NCBI RefSeq assembly: GCF_001700435.1
Contig: NZ_LYPC01000011.1
Span: 1-64,000 of the forward strand
Length of the DNA: 64,000 nt
Source of the DNA: Paenibacillus pectinilyticus
Lineage (GTDB): Bacteria; Bacillota; Bacilli; Paenibacillales; NBRC-103111
Direction: 5' to 3'
Positions 56,201 through 64,000 of the stretch are shown here, piece after piece. How positions within the stretch are numbered: the stretch's first letter is position 1; the number at the start of each line of letters is the position of its first letter. The position numbers and the translations under genes were made by a program. Below the pieces are notes generated by a model that had not been told where the DNA came from, searched no databases, and worked only from the letters and a program-made list of their open reading frames with translations.

Positions 56201-59200
56201 AGGCGAATGGTAGCAGTATTCGAATCTAACGTGCCATCATTCACTTTAAAAGTGAAGCTGTCTAGTCCACCGAAATCGGCCGTTGGTTTATATTCGTAGG
56301 TTCCATTGGTATTTACAGTAACTGAACCATGACTAGGTCCGCTAACAAGTGCAAAAGTAAGCGTATCCCCTTCTACATCGTGGCCAATCAAGCTACCATT
56401 GGCTATTTCGTTGGCTTCAAGTGAAACGTTATCATCTGTAGCCGTTGGCGCATCATTCACAGGCGTAACCGTGATGGTTACAGTTGCTGCTTCGGAATCC
56501 GCACTGCCATCATTCGCTTTGAAAGTGAAGCTATCCGTTCCATTATAGTTCACGTTTGGCGTGTACGTGTAAGTACCATCACTATTCAGCGTTACGCTGC
56601 CGTGCGCAGGGTTTGTCACCACCGTATACGTGAGCGGACTCTCTTCAACATCGCTTCCACTAACAGTCCCGTCCACCGCTGTATCTTCAGGTGTTGTCTT
56701 TGTACTGTCATTAGCTAAAGGCACATCGTTTACTGCTGTAATCGTCAGGCTAACTGTAGCTATCGATGAGTCTACAGTCCCGTCGTTGACCTTGTATGTG
56801 AAACTATCTGCTCCGTTGTAATTAGCACTCGGTGTGTAAGTGTAAGTGCCATCTTGATTCAAGGTCACCGTGCCGTGCGCAGGTTGTGTAACAATGGTAT
56901 AGGTAAGATGATCTTCATCATTGTCGCTAGCAGTGACCGTACCATTCACAGGTGTGTCTTCCTGTGTTGATTTGCTGCTGTTAGCAACTGTCGGCACATC
57001 GTTCACTGGCGTAACCGTGATAGTTACGGTTGCTGCTTCGGAATCTGCACTGCCATCGTTCGCCTTGAAGGTAAAGCTATCCGTTCCGTTATAGTTAGCG
57101 TTTGGCGTGTACGTGTAAGTACCGTCACTATTCAGCGTTACACTGCCGTGCGCAGGGTTTGTCACTATCGTATACGTGAGCGGACTCTCTTCAACATCGC
57201 TTCCACTAACAGTTCCGTCCACCGCTGCATCTTCAGGTGTTGTCTTTGTACTGTCATTAGCTAAAGGCACATCGTTTACTGCTGTAATCGTCAGGCTAAC
57301 TGTAGCTATCGATGAGTCTACAGTCCCGTCGTTGACTTTGTATGTGAAACTATCTGCTCCGTTGTAATTAGCACTCGGTGCGTAGGTGTAAGTGCCATCT
57401 TGATTCAAGGTCACCGTGCCGTGCGCAGGTTGTGTAACAATGGTATAGGTAAGATGATCTTCATCATTGTCGCTAGCAGTGACCGTACCATTCACAGGTG
57501 TGTCTTCCTGTGTTGATTTGCTGCTGTTAGCAACTGTCGGCACATCGTTCACTGGCGTTACCGTGATAGTTACAGTTGCTGCTTCGGAATCCGCACTGCC
57601 ATCGTTCGCCTTGAAGGTAAAGCTATCCGTTCCGTTATAGTTCGCGTTTGGCGTGTACGTGTAAGTACCGTCACTATTCAGCGTTACGCTGCCGTGCGAA
57701 GGGTTTGTCACTATCGTATACGTGAGCGGATTCTCTTCAACATCGCTTCCACTAACAGTTCCGTCCACCGCTATATCTTCAGGTGTTGTCTTTGTAGACC
57801 CGTTCGCTGTAGGTACATCATTGACCGCTGTAATCGTCAGACTAACCGTAGCGGTTGCTGAATTAACCGTTCCGTCATTTACTTTGAATGTAAAGCTATC
57901 TGCTCCATTATAGTTAGCACTCGGTGTGTAGGTATACGTGCCATCTTGATTTAATGTTACTGTGCCGTGTGCAGGTTGTGTAACTACGATATAAGAAAGG
58001 CTATCCCCATCTCCATCACTTGCTGTTACAGTACCACTTACTGGAGTATCCTCCAATGTGCTTTTGCTACTATCGGCGACAATCGGCGTTTCGTTTACCA
58101 ACGTAATCGTAATATTTACCGTAGCTGGAGCAGAATCTGCACTGCCATCGTTCGCCTTGAACGTAAAGCTGTCTGTTCCGTTGTAGTTGTGAACTGGTGT
58201 ATATGTGTATGTACCATCGGTATTCAAAGTCACGTTACCATGAGCAGGATTCGTCACGATGATATAAGTTAACGGGCTTCCTTCCACATCACTCCCGCTC
58301 ACAGAAGCGTTCAATGGTGTATTTTCTGGGGTTGTCTTACTCGACCCGTTCGCTATTGGTGCATCGTTGACAGCATTAATCGTTAAGTTTACAGTCGCTG
58401 AAGCAGAATCTACTGTTCCATCGTTGACTTTAACGGTGAAGCTGTCTGTTCCGTTGTAGTTGGCACTTGGTGTGTACGTATATGTCCCACCACTGTTTAG
58501 TGTAACCGAGCCGTGTGCGGGCTGAGACACGACTGAGTAGGTTAGGGCGTCTCCATTGTCATCTTGGCCAGTTACTGTACCACTCACTGGCGTATCCTCA
58601 TTCGTTGTTTTCGTATCACCTGTAACCGTTGGCGGTTGATTAACCTTAATCGTCGTATCCGTTGCCGTTGACGCTGGGTTGCCTTGCGCATTAACGGTAT
58701 TCGCTGTAACTGTTATCGTACCATAGGCGAACGTAGACAGATCTAAATTCAACGAATATGTTCCATTGTTGGCAACGGCCGCTGCATAGCTCTGTTTATA
58801 ACCTTTGGAGTCAGTTGCTTCAAGGATAACCGACTGGCCCGTACCTGCATTCGTCGTTCCAGATACGTTCACACTGCCAATGTTGTCGTTTCCAGCTGTT
58901 AGCTGACCGTCGCCACCGTCATCAATGGCGACACTAAGTGTTGGAGCACTTGCATTTACGATGGTCTGTGGAGTTGTGAAATGGTCAGACGCTCCCAAGG
59001 CACCAAAGTTGATCGAGAACTGTCTGCTAGACAATGTCCCTGCGTTTCCTACAGCTAAACTTATAGAACTGATGGGTGCCGTATAGTTCGAAATGAATGA
59101 CGCTGTATCTTCAAAAGTAATTCCACTAAGCGAAGAACTTCTACCTAAAAACTTCGTCCGTCCATTCGAGCCAGCTCCAATGGTTAGCTGTGTTGGATTA

Positions 59201-59706
59201 TTAACGGTGTAGCTGGCGAATCCGGATAATTCAACAAACTCCTTCTGGGTCGTACTGCTGCCGTCGATGTCAATAACCGTTACAAAAAAGTTCTTAAGTG
59301 ATACAGCCAATCCTGTATTGTGGTTAATGAAATCTACCTTTAGTGTCATCGATCCCGTTCCATTTGTTGTTGTAACAACGGGATTTAATCGCGTACTAAA
59401 AGTCGTATCATCATCTAATTTTTCAAGTGTAACACCATTATTATCGGTAATGGTCACAGTAGCATCTACCTGCACGCCATCTTTGGTGATCACGTTTAGA
59501 TATTTATACACAGCATTTAGGCTGCCTGCCGTTCCCGACGTTACTGTACCGCCGTGAAAATCCATCGCATTATTTGCGATATCCACAACGTTAACCGTCG
59601 TCGCAGCGAAGGCACGCGGAATTGTTATGGACAGCAGCAGGGAGAGTAAAAGAAAAATAGATAGCATCTTCTTCAAAAATAGTGAACCAGTTGAACGCAG
59701 TATCAT
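53209..59706 (-). CDS. Large SLH-domain surface protein with nine cadherin/Ig-like repeats
   Basis: 2165 residues. Signal peptide (1-34), unique N-terminal domain (to about 260), an Ig-like domain, then nine Big_9/cadherin-like repeats of about 91 residues (each with GTVTASD..., SYNYNGTDSFTFKVNDG-type motifs). Next come a carboxypeptidase-regulatory-like domain, an invasin-like Ig domain, an SdrD-B-like domain (DFDNDGIIDF), a DUF11-like domain, and three SLH domains (about 1965-2130, e.g. FKDVPTSHWASGYI, GYKDGTFKPG) that bind pyruvylated cell wall polymer. Start ATG after GAAGGG. Probably adhesive or structural; individual ligands unknown. Confidence 0.92.
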   Translation of the reverse strand: MILRSTGSLFLKKMLSIFLLLSLLLSITIPRAFAATTVNVVDIANNAMDFHGGTVTSGTAGSLNAVYKYLNVITKDGVQVDATVTITDNNGVTLEKLDDDTTFSTRLNPVVTTTNGTGSMTLKVDFINHNTGLAVSLKNFFVTVIDIDGSSTTQKEFVELSGFASYTVNNPTQLTIGAGSNGRTKFLGRSSSLSGITFEDTASFISNYTAPISSISLAVGNAGTLSSRQFSINFGALGASDHFTTPQTIVNASAPTLSVAIDDGGDGQLTAGNDNIGSVNVSGTTNAGTGQSVILEATDSKGYKQSYAAAVANNGTYSLNLDLSTFAYGTITVTANTVNAQGNPASTATDTTIKVNQPPTVTGDTKTTNEDTPVSGTVTGQDDNGDALTYSVVSQPAHGSVTLNSGGTYTYTPSANYNGTDSFTVKVNDGTVDSASATVNLTINAVNDAPIANGSSKTTPENTPLNASVSGSDVEGSPLTYIIVTNPAHGNVTLNTDGTYTYTPVHNYNGTDSFTFKANDGSADSAPATVNITITLVNETPIVADSSKSTLEDTPVSGTVTASDGDGDSLSYIVVTQPAHGTVTLNQDGTYTYTPSANYNGADSFTFKVNDGTVNSATATVSLTITAVNDVPTANGSTKTTPEDIAVDGTVSGSDVEENPLTYTIVTNPSHGSVTLNSDGTYTYTPNANYNGTDSFTFKANDGSADSEAATVTITVTPVNDVPTVANSSKSTQEDTPVNGTVTASDNDEDHLTYTIVTQPAHGTVTLNQDGTYTYAPSANYNGADSFTYKVNDGTVDSSIATVSLTITAVNDVPLANDSTKTTPEDAAVDGTVSGSDVEESPLTYTIVTNPAHGSVTLNSDGTYTYTPNANYNGTDSFTFKANDGSADSEAATVTITVTPVNDVPTVANSSKSTQEDTPVNGTVTASDNDEDHLTYTIVTQPAHGTVTLNQDGTYTYTPSANYNGADSFTYKVNDGTVDSSIATVSLTITAVNDVPLANDSTKTTPEDTAVDGTVSGSDVEESPLTYTVVTNPAHGSVTLNSDGTYTYTPNVNYNGTDSFTFKANDGSADSEAATVTITVTPVNDAPTATDDNVSLEANEIANGSLIGHDVEGDTLTFALVSGPSHGSVTVNTNGTYEYKPTADFGGLDSFTFKVNDGTLDSNTATIRLTVNLLEGWVGSRSASITTPEWVVAPDKPLKLSAYTSIQAEAVKAVFDFDGSDEGSANDEVDLTLVNAESYSVDGFKKWENVTYRLPKDIAEGHHEVNFVASNVGGNLPSEALDKKMNNKFIVVKYVGIAGTILDRDSSQPIQGAKVTLYDPTGTQIVSGPVDTDASGRYSFPHVRTEQYLIDVKKDSYAGRTRAVDALPSEAENTVIEQDFKLVKYILKLNANPSSIVGDGNTTSTLSAVLTDMEGKPLAGVPITFSALVGAFVGSPVAETDTYGKASVLYRSAKIEGILSQQIPVTATAVDAGRDIYAQEQIIVTFEPASVSGVVATTTDGVRAVLSGVRVKVTKDFDNDGIIDFAAEAITDANGKYSLAVPRGDVQYDVEVIKTVQVGDVKKDVVFKQTAEVGTVTGTGGEVFDSTKTATGILVTQLPGGQKKLMDENDANDQQFAAQVRIKLKDPTTGNFVTIGGQSSFTLSADGVFNIPGLTLNQEYELAIVYSIPDEENHGASKEIIVNSLDNEGTLPRIKVSSNGEMNILDELIDPYGDITNINTHTAIDGAIVKLYYANTPRNITNGVTPGTEVVLPLIPGFAPNNNANPQTSRDGGKYAYMVYPTTDYYLVANAAGYETYTSPTIPVEFTIVRHDINMRPVAGSVIIPITVDKKPDLSVNAKVDRSRQEENSAGTIQVSYSNKGAATTTGATVTLTLPEGTVVTDADGGKVEGTTVTWQVGDLKAGDGGEHNVKVRYPSIDKPEVLTTISVVGKAGAGVVLDPAVAQSSLKVLLFSNRFDQLTHTRYILGYPDKLFHPNNNLTRAELAAIVARLLNGGNTALKAEFKDVPTSHWASGYIRIATDSGIFNGFNDSTFRPDIPVTREELAVVMTRFLKLDVAQPIKPYFKDSQDRWSTSAIEALYRNGLIAGYKDGTFKPGNAIIRLEAVTMINSLLFRGPLTNVNASFPDVDKNNWAFGQVEEATRSHKATRTADGAENYTQALDDQVK
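56450..57910. repeat. 546-bp higher-order DNA repeats inside the SLH gene
   Basis: Corresponding positions recur at 56630, 57176 and 57722, exactly 546 bp apart, equal to two 273-bp (91-residue) protein repeats. Sequence between copies differs at only a few bases, so pairs of domains have been duplicated recently. Confidence 0.85.
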
Positions 59707-59877
59707 CGTTACCCTTCTTTCTAAATGAATAGGTTTGTTGAACTAATTTAATACATTATAATCTATGATTCGACATATAAATAGTATTAAATAACCAGAA
59801 AATCCGCAAGGTTCTTTTGCATATTAATAGGTATTTATACCCATTAAAAATGCTGATATTACGTAAACCTAAGCTAA

Positions 59878-59923
59878 ACAAAAAAAAGCGTAAGCCCGGC
59901 GACATTCGCCTGAACTCACGCTA
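59878..59923 (-). terminator. Terminator after RpiR regulator gene
   Basis: Minus strand AGCGTGAG...GGCG / CGCC...CTTACGCT stem followed by TTTTTTTT, ending the operon from the right edge. 59707-59940 otherwise shows no gene. Confidence 0.8.
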
Positions 59924-59940
59924 TCCTTTTTAAAACAACC

Positions 59941-60777
59941 CTATACCCGCTTCGGCAGCCACTTCTCGTAACGCCGGCGCAACTGATGCAGCTCCTCACC
60001 GTTCGCCAGCGCTTCCTGCTCCCGCAGTTTCCCAACTGCGACAACAAGGGCCTCAACCATGGCAATCGGCGCTACCATGGAGTGAAACTCCCACAGCTGG
60101 CCACGCGCAGTGTATATCGACATATCCGCCTTGTCGATCATATCGCTGACGACAAGATCGGTAATCAGCAGCGTCTTACAGCCGCGCGCCGTCGCGAAGT
60201 CAAACAGCACCTTCATCTCGGGCGATTCCGAGACGAAGCCGAAAATAACAATCACATCTTGATCCGCGATGTGAACGAGACTATCGAACAGCTCGTGTCC
60301 ACCGCGGTCCAACCGGCGTACCTGCACACCGAACCGCGTCAGCCTGAAGTCCATGAGGGCCGACAGGCTTTCTGCTGATCCCGGTCCGTACAGATAGACC
60401 GTTCTCCCAGAGGCGAGCATGTTAACACCACGATCAAACTCTGCCTGCACTAACCGCGCTGCAGATTGCTGCAAATAATCAGCTCCCGCCAGTAGACTCG
60501 CTGTCGCGCCTGAGCTAGGGCTCCACTTGTCAAAAGCGGATTGCAGCTTGCGCGCTGGCGAGATCATCACCTCATCCTTGACGCGCTGTCTGAAGTCCTT
60601 GAGGCTCTGGGACCCAATCTCCGCCCAGAATCGGGAAACGGTGGAGATGCTCACCTGACAAGCCTTCGCCAAATCCTCTTCGACCATATAGGGAATATCG
60701 TCCACGTTTTTACTGATATAATCCGCGATTCGCTGATGGGCGCGGGACAATTTCTTGTTGGCAAACATCAAATCCAT
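59941..60777 (-). CDS. MurR/RpiR family regulator (HTH + SIS)
   Basis: 278 residues: N-terminal HTH_6 domain (KKLSRAHQRIADYISKNVDD, LAKACQVSISTVSRFWAEIG) and a SIS sugar-phosphate-binding domain (YLYGPGSAESLSALMDFRL, DVIVIFGFVSESPEMKVLFD). Family members sense phosphorylated sugars or related compounds. Last gene of the operon containing the PHP hydrolase and ABC transporter, so it probably regulates them. Start ATG with a weak site. Confidence 0.85.
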   Translation of the reverse strand: MDLMFANKKLSRAHQRIADYISKNVDDIPYMVEEDLAKACQVSISTVSRFWAEIGSQSLKDFRQRVKDEVMISPARKLQSAFDKWSPSSGATASLLAGADYLQQSAARLVQAEFDRGVNMLASGRTVYLYGPGSAESLSALMDFRLTRFGVQVRRLDRGGHELFDSLVHIADQDVIVIFGFVSESPEMKVLFDFATARGCKTLLITDLVVSDMIDKADMSIYTARGQLWEFHSMVAPIAMVEALVVAVGKLREQEALANGEELHQLRRRYEKWLPKRV

Positions 60778-60802
60778 ATCTGCTCATCCATTCTTATCGT
60801 AG

Positions 60803-61564
60803 TTAGGACACAACTTCCGTCTTCTTCTTGAGCAGCTTCTTCACCAGATTCGCCGCGCGTACCTGCAAATGCAGGGAAGGAGAGAGTACCCGTTTGTAAG
60901 CCCGATCACGGATAGCCATTTTAAGCTCCGCAATAGTTTCATAATGGGCTGGAAATTCATTGTGCACACAGCCTACTTGGAACATTTGATGCGCATCGCT
61001 GCCAGCAACGACAGGCACACCCAGTTCTTCGCCAAGTGTCAGCACTTTAGCAATATTCTCTTGAATACCGATTTCATGCAAGTCCTTACCGTTCAAATCA
61101 AAGGCATCGAATCTGCGAAGCAGGCTCTTATCGATTTTATAAAGTGAATTCGATTCGCGGAACGGATGGCCGCCAATGACCATCATCCCTCTAGGCTCAC
61201 ATAACTCAAAGAGCTGTTGCAAACCGATGAAATTGTCAGATGACGTATGCGCCTCAAGCGCGGCACGAACCTCCAAAAGCTGATCTCTAGGTCCACTGAC
61301 CAAAATGTGCCCGCCTTCGGCAATATCAACCTCCATGCCCGTGAACACTTTGAAGCCCTGAATATCATAGTAGTGATTGTTGCAAGGAAATGTTGCGTCG
61401 AGCGTGCCATACACATCTTCAAATCGGTGTGTGTTAAAATGTTCCGTTAACGTGAACGCATCTAACCCATTAGCCCGTGCCTCGTCGATCATACTGGTAA
61501 AGTGCTCCATGCTGAAATTTGTCTTTTTGGATAGTTTAACGTGAATGTGAAAATCTATTTTCAT
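60803..61564 (-). CDS. PHP-domain metal-dependent hydrolase
   Basis: 253 residues. PHP motifs: FHIHVKLS (motif 1, HxH), LTEHFNTH, GMEVDIAEGG, GGHPFRE, and VVAGSDAHQ, which together bind two or three metals and hydrolyse phosphoesters. Start follows GGGAGG and overlaps the upstream ATPase gene by 29 bp, so translation is coupled. The substrate is probably a phosphorylated compound imported or made in this operon; no direct evidence. Confidence 0.85.
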   Translation of the reverse strand: MKIDFHIHVKLSKKTNFSMEHFTSMIDEARANGLDAFTLTEHFNTHRFEDVYGTLDATFPCNNHYYDIQGFKVFTGMEVDIAEGGHILVSGPRDQLLEVRAALEAHTSSDNFIGLQQLFELCEPRGMMVIGGHPFRESNSLYKIDKSLLRRFDAFDLNGKDLHEIGIQENIAKVLTLGEELGVPVVAGSDAHQMFQVGCVHNEFPAHYETIAELKMAIRDRAYKRVLSPSLHLQVRAANLVKKLLKKKTEVVS

Positions 61565-62699
61565 GATGTAGTTCCTCCCGTGGTTGTATAAATTGAATAG
61601 GTACTTCTAGCAGTCTGCCGGTCATCTTATCATACAGATTGATGCGATCCATCCGGGGTTTCGCGTAGAGTTGACTGCCAACCTCAACCTCCATGTCGCC
61701 CATAACGCGAATCATTAAGCTTAGTTCCCCTGCTCTCGTCTGCACCAAGGTCTCCGATCCTGATGGAAATACAGCTTCTATATGGACGGCAAGGCTGTCA
61801 GGCCCCATCATTTCGGATAAACGAATATCTTCAGGCTTGAGAGTAAGTATGATTTCGCGCCCCGTCTCCCCAACCTCACCATCCACCTCTAGGAAGCCTA
61901 ATGATGTTTCAAGCCTTTGCCCTCCTTCACTGCCAACAATGGTTCCTTCTATATAATTCAAATGAAGACCTGCATTGCCAATAAATTCGGCAACCTCCAG
62001 TGTGCGTGGTCGGTGATACAATTGTCTCGGTTTATCGACTTGGACAACCTTCCCTCCGAAAAACACTGCCACCTGGGTCGATAAGGTCATCGCCTCATGC
62101 TGATCATGCGTGACGTAAATGATAGTCGTCTTCAGCTCATGGTGGAGCCGCTTCAGCTCCGCCCTCATCTCGATGCGAAGCTTTGCATCAAGATTCGACA
62201 GCGGCTCATCAAGCAGCAGAATCTCCGGCTCTGTTACGATAGCCCGAGCAATAGCGACTCGCTGCTGCTGGCCACCGGACAACTGGCCAGGATACCGAGT
62301 CTCAAGCTCAGAGATACGCATGTTAGCCAGCGCCACCCGAACCCGCGCTTGGGTCTGATCCTTGGGCAGCTTCTGCACTTGCAAGCCGAAGGCAACGTTC
62401 TCGTACACGGTCATATGCGGCCACAATGCATAGCTCTGGAATACGAGGTTAACGCCTCGTTTGGAAGCCTCCAGGTAGTGCCCAGTCGCACTATTCACCG
62501 CTTCTTTGTTTCCGATACGAAGTGTACCCTCGTCTGCTGACTGCAACCCGGCAATGGTGCGGAGCAGTGTCGTTTTACCGCAGCCGGATGGACCTAGGAA
62601 GGTCATGAACTCCCCTTTGGCAATCGTCAGGTCAATGCCCTTCAGCACATGCTTGCCATGAATGGAAACGTTAATGTTAGTTATTTCGATGGCGTTCAT
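61536..62699 (-). CDS. ABC transporter ATPase with TOBE domain (FbpC/PotA/UgpC type)
   Basis: 387 residues. Walker [10 protein letters not shown], signature [14 protein letters not shown], Walker [17 protein letters not shown], then a C-terminal TOBE/OB regulatory part ([12 protein letters not shown]). Energises uptake through the adjacent double permease. Its ATG overlaps the permease stop by four bases (ATGA). Substrates of this class include iron(III), spermidine, sugars and phosphonates. Confidence 0.9.
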   Translation of the reverse strand: MNAIEITNINVSIHGKHVLKGIDLTIAKGEFMTFLGPSGCGKTTLLRTIAGLQSADEGTLRIGNKEAVNSATGHYLEASKRGVNLVFQSYALWPHMTVYENVAFGLQVQKLPKDQTQARVRVALANMRISELETRYPGQLSGGQQQRVAIARAIVTEPEILLLDEPLSNLDAKLRIEMRAELKRLHHELKTTIIYVTHDQHEAMTLSTQVAVFFGGKVVQVDKPRQLYHRPRTLEVAEFIGNAGLHLNYIEGTIVGSEGGQRLETSLGFLEVDGEVGETGREIILTLKPEDIRLSEMMGPDSLAVHIEAVFPSGSETLVQTRAGELSLMIRVMGDMEVEVGSQLYAKPRMDRINLYDKMTGRLLEVPIQFIQPREELHHENRFSHSR

Positions 62700-64000
62700 G
62701 AAGATCCTCCTATTCCTTGAGTCAGATCAGCCTTGCCGAACCGCACAGCCAGCAGGTACACGGTAATCACGATGCCAATAATAACCATGAGAATGACATT
62801 GGTCAGCTGATCATACCCTTTTTCTGCATAATAGAAAGTTAGCGTTGTCAGTGTTTCTGTGCGGGGTGTAACCAGCAAGATAATGAGCTCCATTTCTTTC
62901 ATAGCACCAATGAACACAAGCAGGAAGACGGAAGCTATGCTCTTATGCGTGAGCGGCAGCAGGATGCGCCGAAACCTAGTAAGCCAGGATGCCCCGCTAA
63001 TTTGGGCTGCTTCCTCTAGTTCCGGGCTGATCTGCATCAGCGCAGCGCTGCCTGCTTTAACGGTGAACGGAAGCTCCTTCACGACCGTGATAACGATAAG
63101 GATCGCAATCGTGCCATAGAGCGCCGGGATGAACAACGTTGGTTTGGCAAACATCGTAATGTACATAGCGGCCAGTGAGATACCGGGAATTAAGTAAGGC
63201 AGGAATGAAATCTGATCGACTGTACGACCGAGCCAATTCTGTCTGCCGCGTGCCACTACATAGCCGATTACTAGACCCACGATGGCAGCAATCACCGAAG
63301 AAATACCTGCGATGGTCAGTGAATTCTTCAAAGCGAGCAGGAAAATATCATTTCGAAGGGCGCCTTTCTCCCCTGTATTAATAGCAGGATCCGAACCTCC
63401 CCACCAGTAGTGCATCGTCAAGTTGCTTAGCGTATAAACGCCTTCTTTGAGCATGAACGTTTGAAGGAGCAAAATGAGAAGCGGTACAACAGCTAAGATC
63501 ACCATCAATACGGTCATCATACTCGCAACCGGCCATTTGGATCGGCCTAGTGCAGTCAGCGTCTGTGCGCCTGCTTTCCCCGTAACGGTGATGTAGCTCC
63601 TGTGCTTCCCAATCACCCGCTGATTGATATAAATGGTAACCATCGTAATCGCCATTAAGGTTAGGCTGAGCACATTTGCTTCCGTCATTAGGCGGGATCG
63701 CATACTGGCATACAGCATCGTAGATATCATATCGAAATTGACTGGCGTACCCAGCATAGCTGGAACCCCGTAAGAGCTAATCGCTTTCGTAAATATAAGA
63801 ATAAAGGCGGACAGGACAGATGGCATGACGAGTGGAAACACGATACGGCGCATGACCGTTAATCGACTCGCTCCCGTTAAACTGGCCGCCTCTTCCAATT
63901 GGCTATTCATGGCACTCAGTGCTGCGCCAACAAGCAGGAAGACGAAGACACTGTCGTGCACCGTTATGGTCAACGTGATCGGTACGAAACCGTAGGCCAG
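62696..64000 (-). CDS. ABC transporter permease, FbpB-like double domain (partial)
   Basis: At least 435 codons; the gene is cut by the right edge and its start lies beyond the window. Two binding-protein-dependent transport domains are fused: EAA-like loops QLEEAASLTGASRLTVMRRI and PELEEAAQISGASWLTRFRR, a hallmark of FbpB-type (iron(III)) and PhnU/V-like (phosphonate) permeases. A substrate-binding protein gene probably lies upstream outside the window. Confidence 0.88.
   Translation of the reverse strand: MAYGFVPITLTITVHDSVFVFLLVGAALSAMNSQLEEAASLTGASRLTVMRRIVFPLVMPSVLSAFILIFTKAISSYGVPAMLGTPVNFDMISTMLYASMRSRLMTEANVLSLTLMAITMVTIYINQRVIGKHRSYITVTGKAGAQTLTALGRSKWPVASMMTVLMVILAVVPLLILLLQTFMLKEGVYTLSNLTMHYWWGGSDPAINTGEKGALRNDIFLLALKNSLTIAGISSVIAAIVGLVIGYVVARGRQNWLGRTVDQISFLPYLIPGISLAAMYITMFAKPTLFIPALYGTIAILIVITVVKELPFTVKAGSAALMQISPELEEAAQISGASWLTRFRRILLPLTHKSIASVFLLVFIGAMKEMELIILLVTPRTETLTTLTFYYAEKGYDQLTNVILMVIIGIVITVYLLAVRFGKADLTQGIGGSS

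Noticed and set aside
56630..57913. Three short plus-strand frames inside the SLH protein gene
   Set aside because: Antisense shadows of the Ig-like repeats, repeated with the same 546-bp period.

Overview
The window looks like a chromosomal piece from a Gram-positive, endospore-forming member of the Firmicutes, most likely Paenibacillus or a close relative. Support: bofA, spo0F and a SpoIID-era sporulation gene set, a long Bacillus-type SRP RNA, an S-layer-homology (SLH) surface protein, Gram-positive ribosome binding sites (AAGGAGG type, often with TTG or GTG starts), and Bacillus-like gene order (dnaX-yaaK-recR-yaaL-bofA-rrn; rho, murA, fba, spo0F, pyrG, rpoE; argS-ywiB; speE/pbpG/ywhD). 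The species cannot be fixed from the sequence alone.

Layout. 1-18.7 kb is a conserved housekeeping block, almost all on the minus strand: tandem rRNA promoters at the left edge leading out of the window, then bofA, yaaL, recR, the YbaB-type protein, dnaX, a PAS sensor kinase, SRP RNA, a sporulation lipoprotein, rpmE, a radical SAM gene, rho, murA, fba, spo0F, pyrG (with a CTP-sensing leader), rpoE, then argS and ywiB; a plus-strand subtilisin-like protease sits between rpoE and argS. 18.9-30.3 kb holds mixed single genes: DinB proteins, speE, a class A PBP with a forespore-type promoter, ywhD, an M1 peptidase, an NlpC/P60 hydrolase behind a c-di-AMP (ydaO) riboswitch, a PPOX flavoprotein, a guanidinium exporter behind a guanidine-I riboswitch, and an unusual ribbon-helix-helix/methyltransferase fusion.

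30.3-32.3 kb is gene-free and packed with tandem repeats, above all a perfect 929-bp GGTTCA hexamer array. 32.3-42.1 kb is transport and metabolism: an orphan Opp/Dpp permease pair, an ABC exporter, a lipase, a Fur-box-controlled heme/iron uptake operon ending in a HugZ-like gene, and cysK. 42.3-53.1 kb is accessory: a Vsr/DUF559-like nuclease with a winged helix, exoA, a YhgE/Pip transporter divergent from a LysR regulator, an ABC-F protein, an MFS drug exporter with divergent TetR regulator, and an XRE regulator remnant. 53.2-59.7 kb is one 2165-residue SLH surface protein with nine cadherin/Ig-like repeats. 59.9-64 kb is the tail of an ABC uptake operon with a PHP hydrolase and an RpiR regulator, cut by the right edge.

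Most striking unexplained features: the hexamer array and neighbouring repeats, a dispersed family of roughly 55-bp-spaced TGGA/TCCA palindromes seen in two separate intergenic regions, and the RHH-methyltransferase fusion. I found no CRISPR array, prophage, insertion sequence or complete tRNA in the window.
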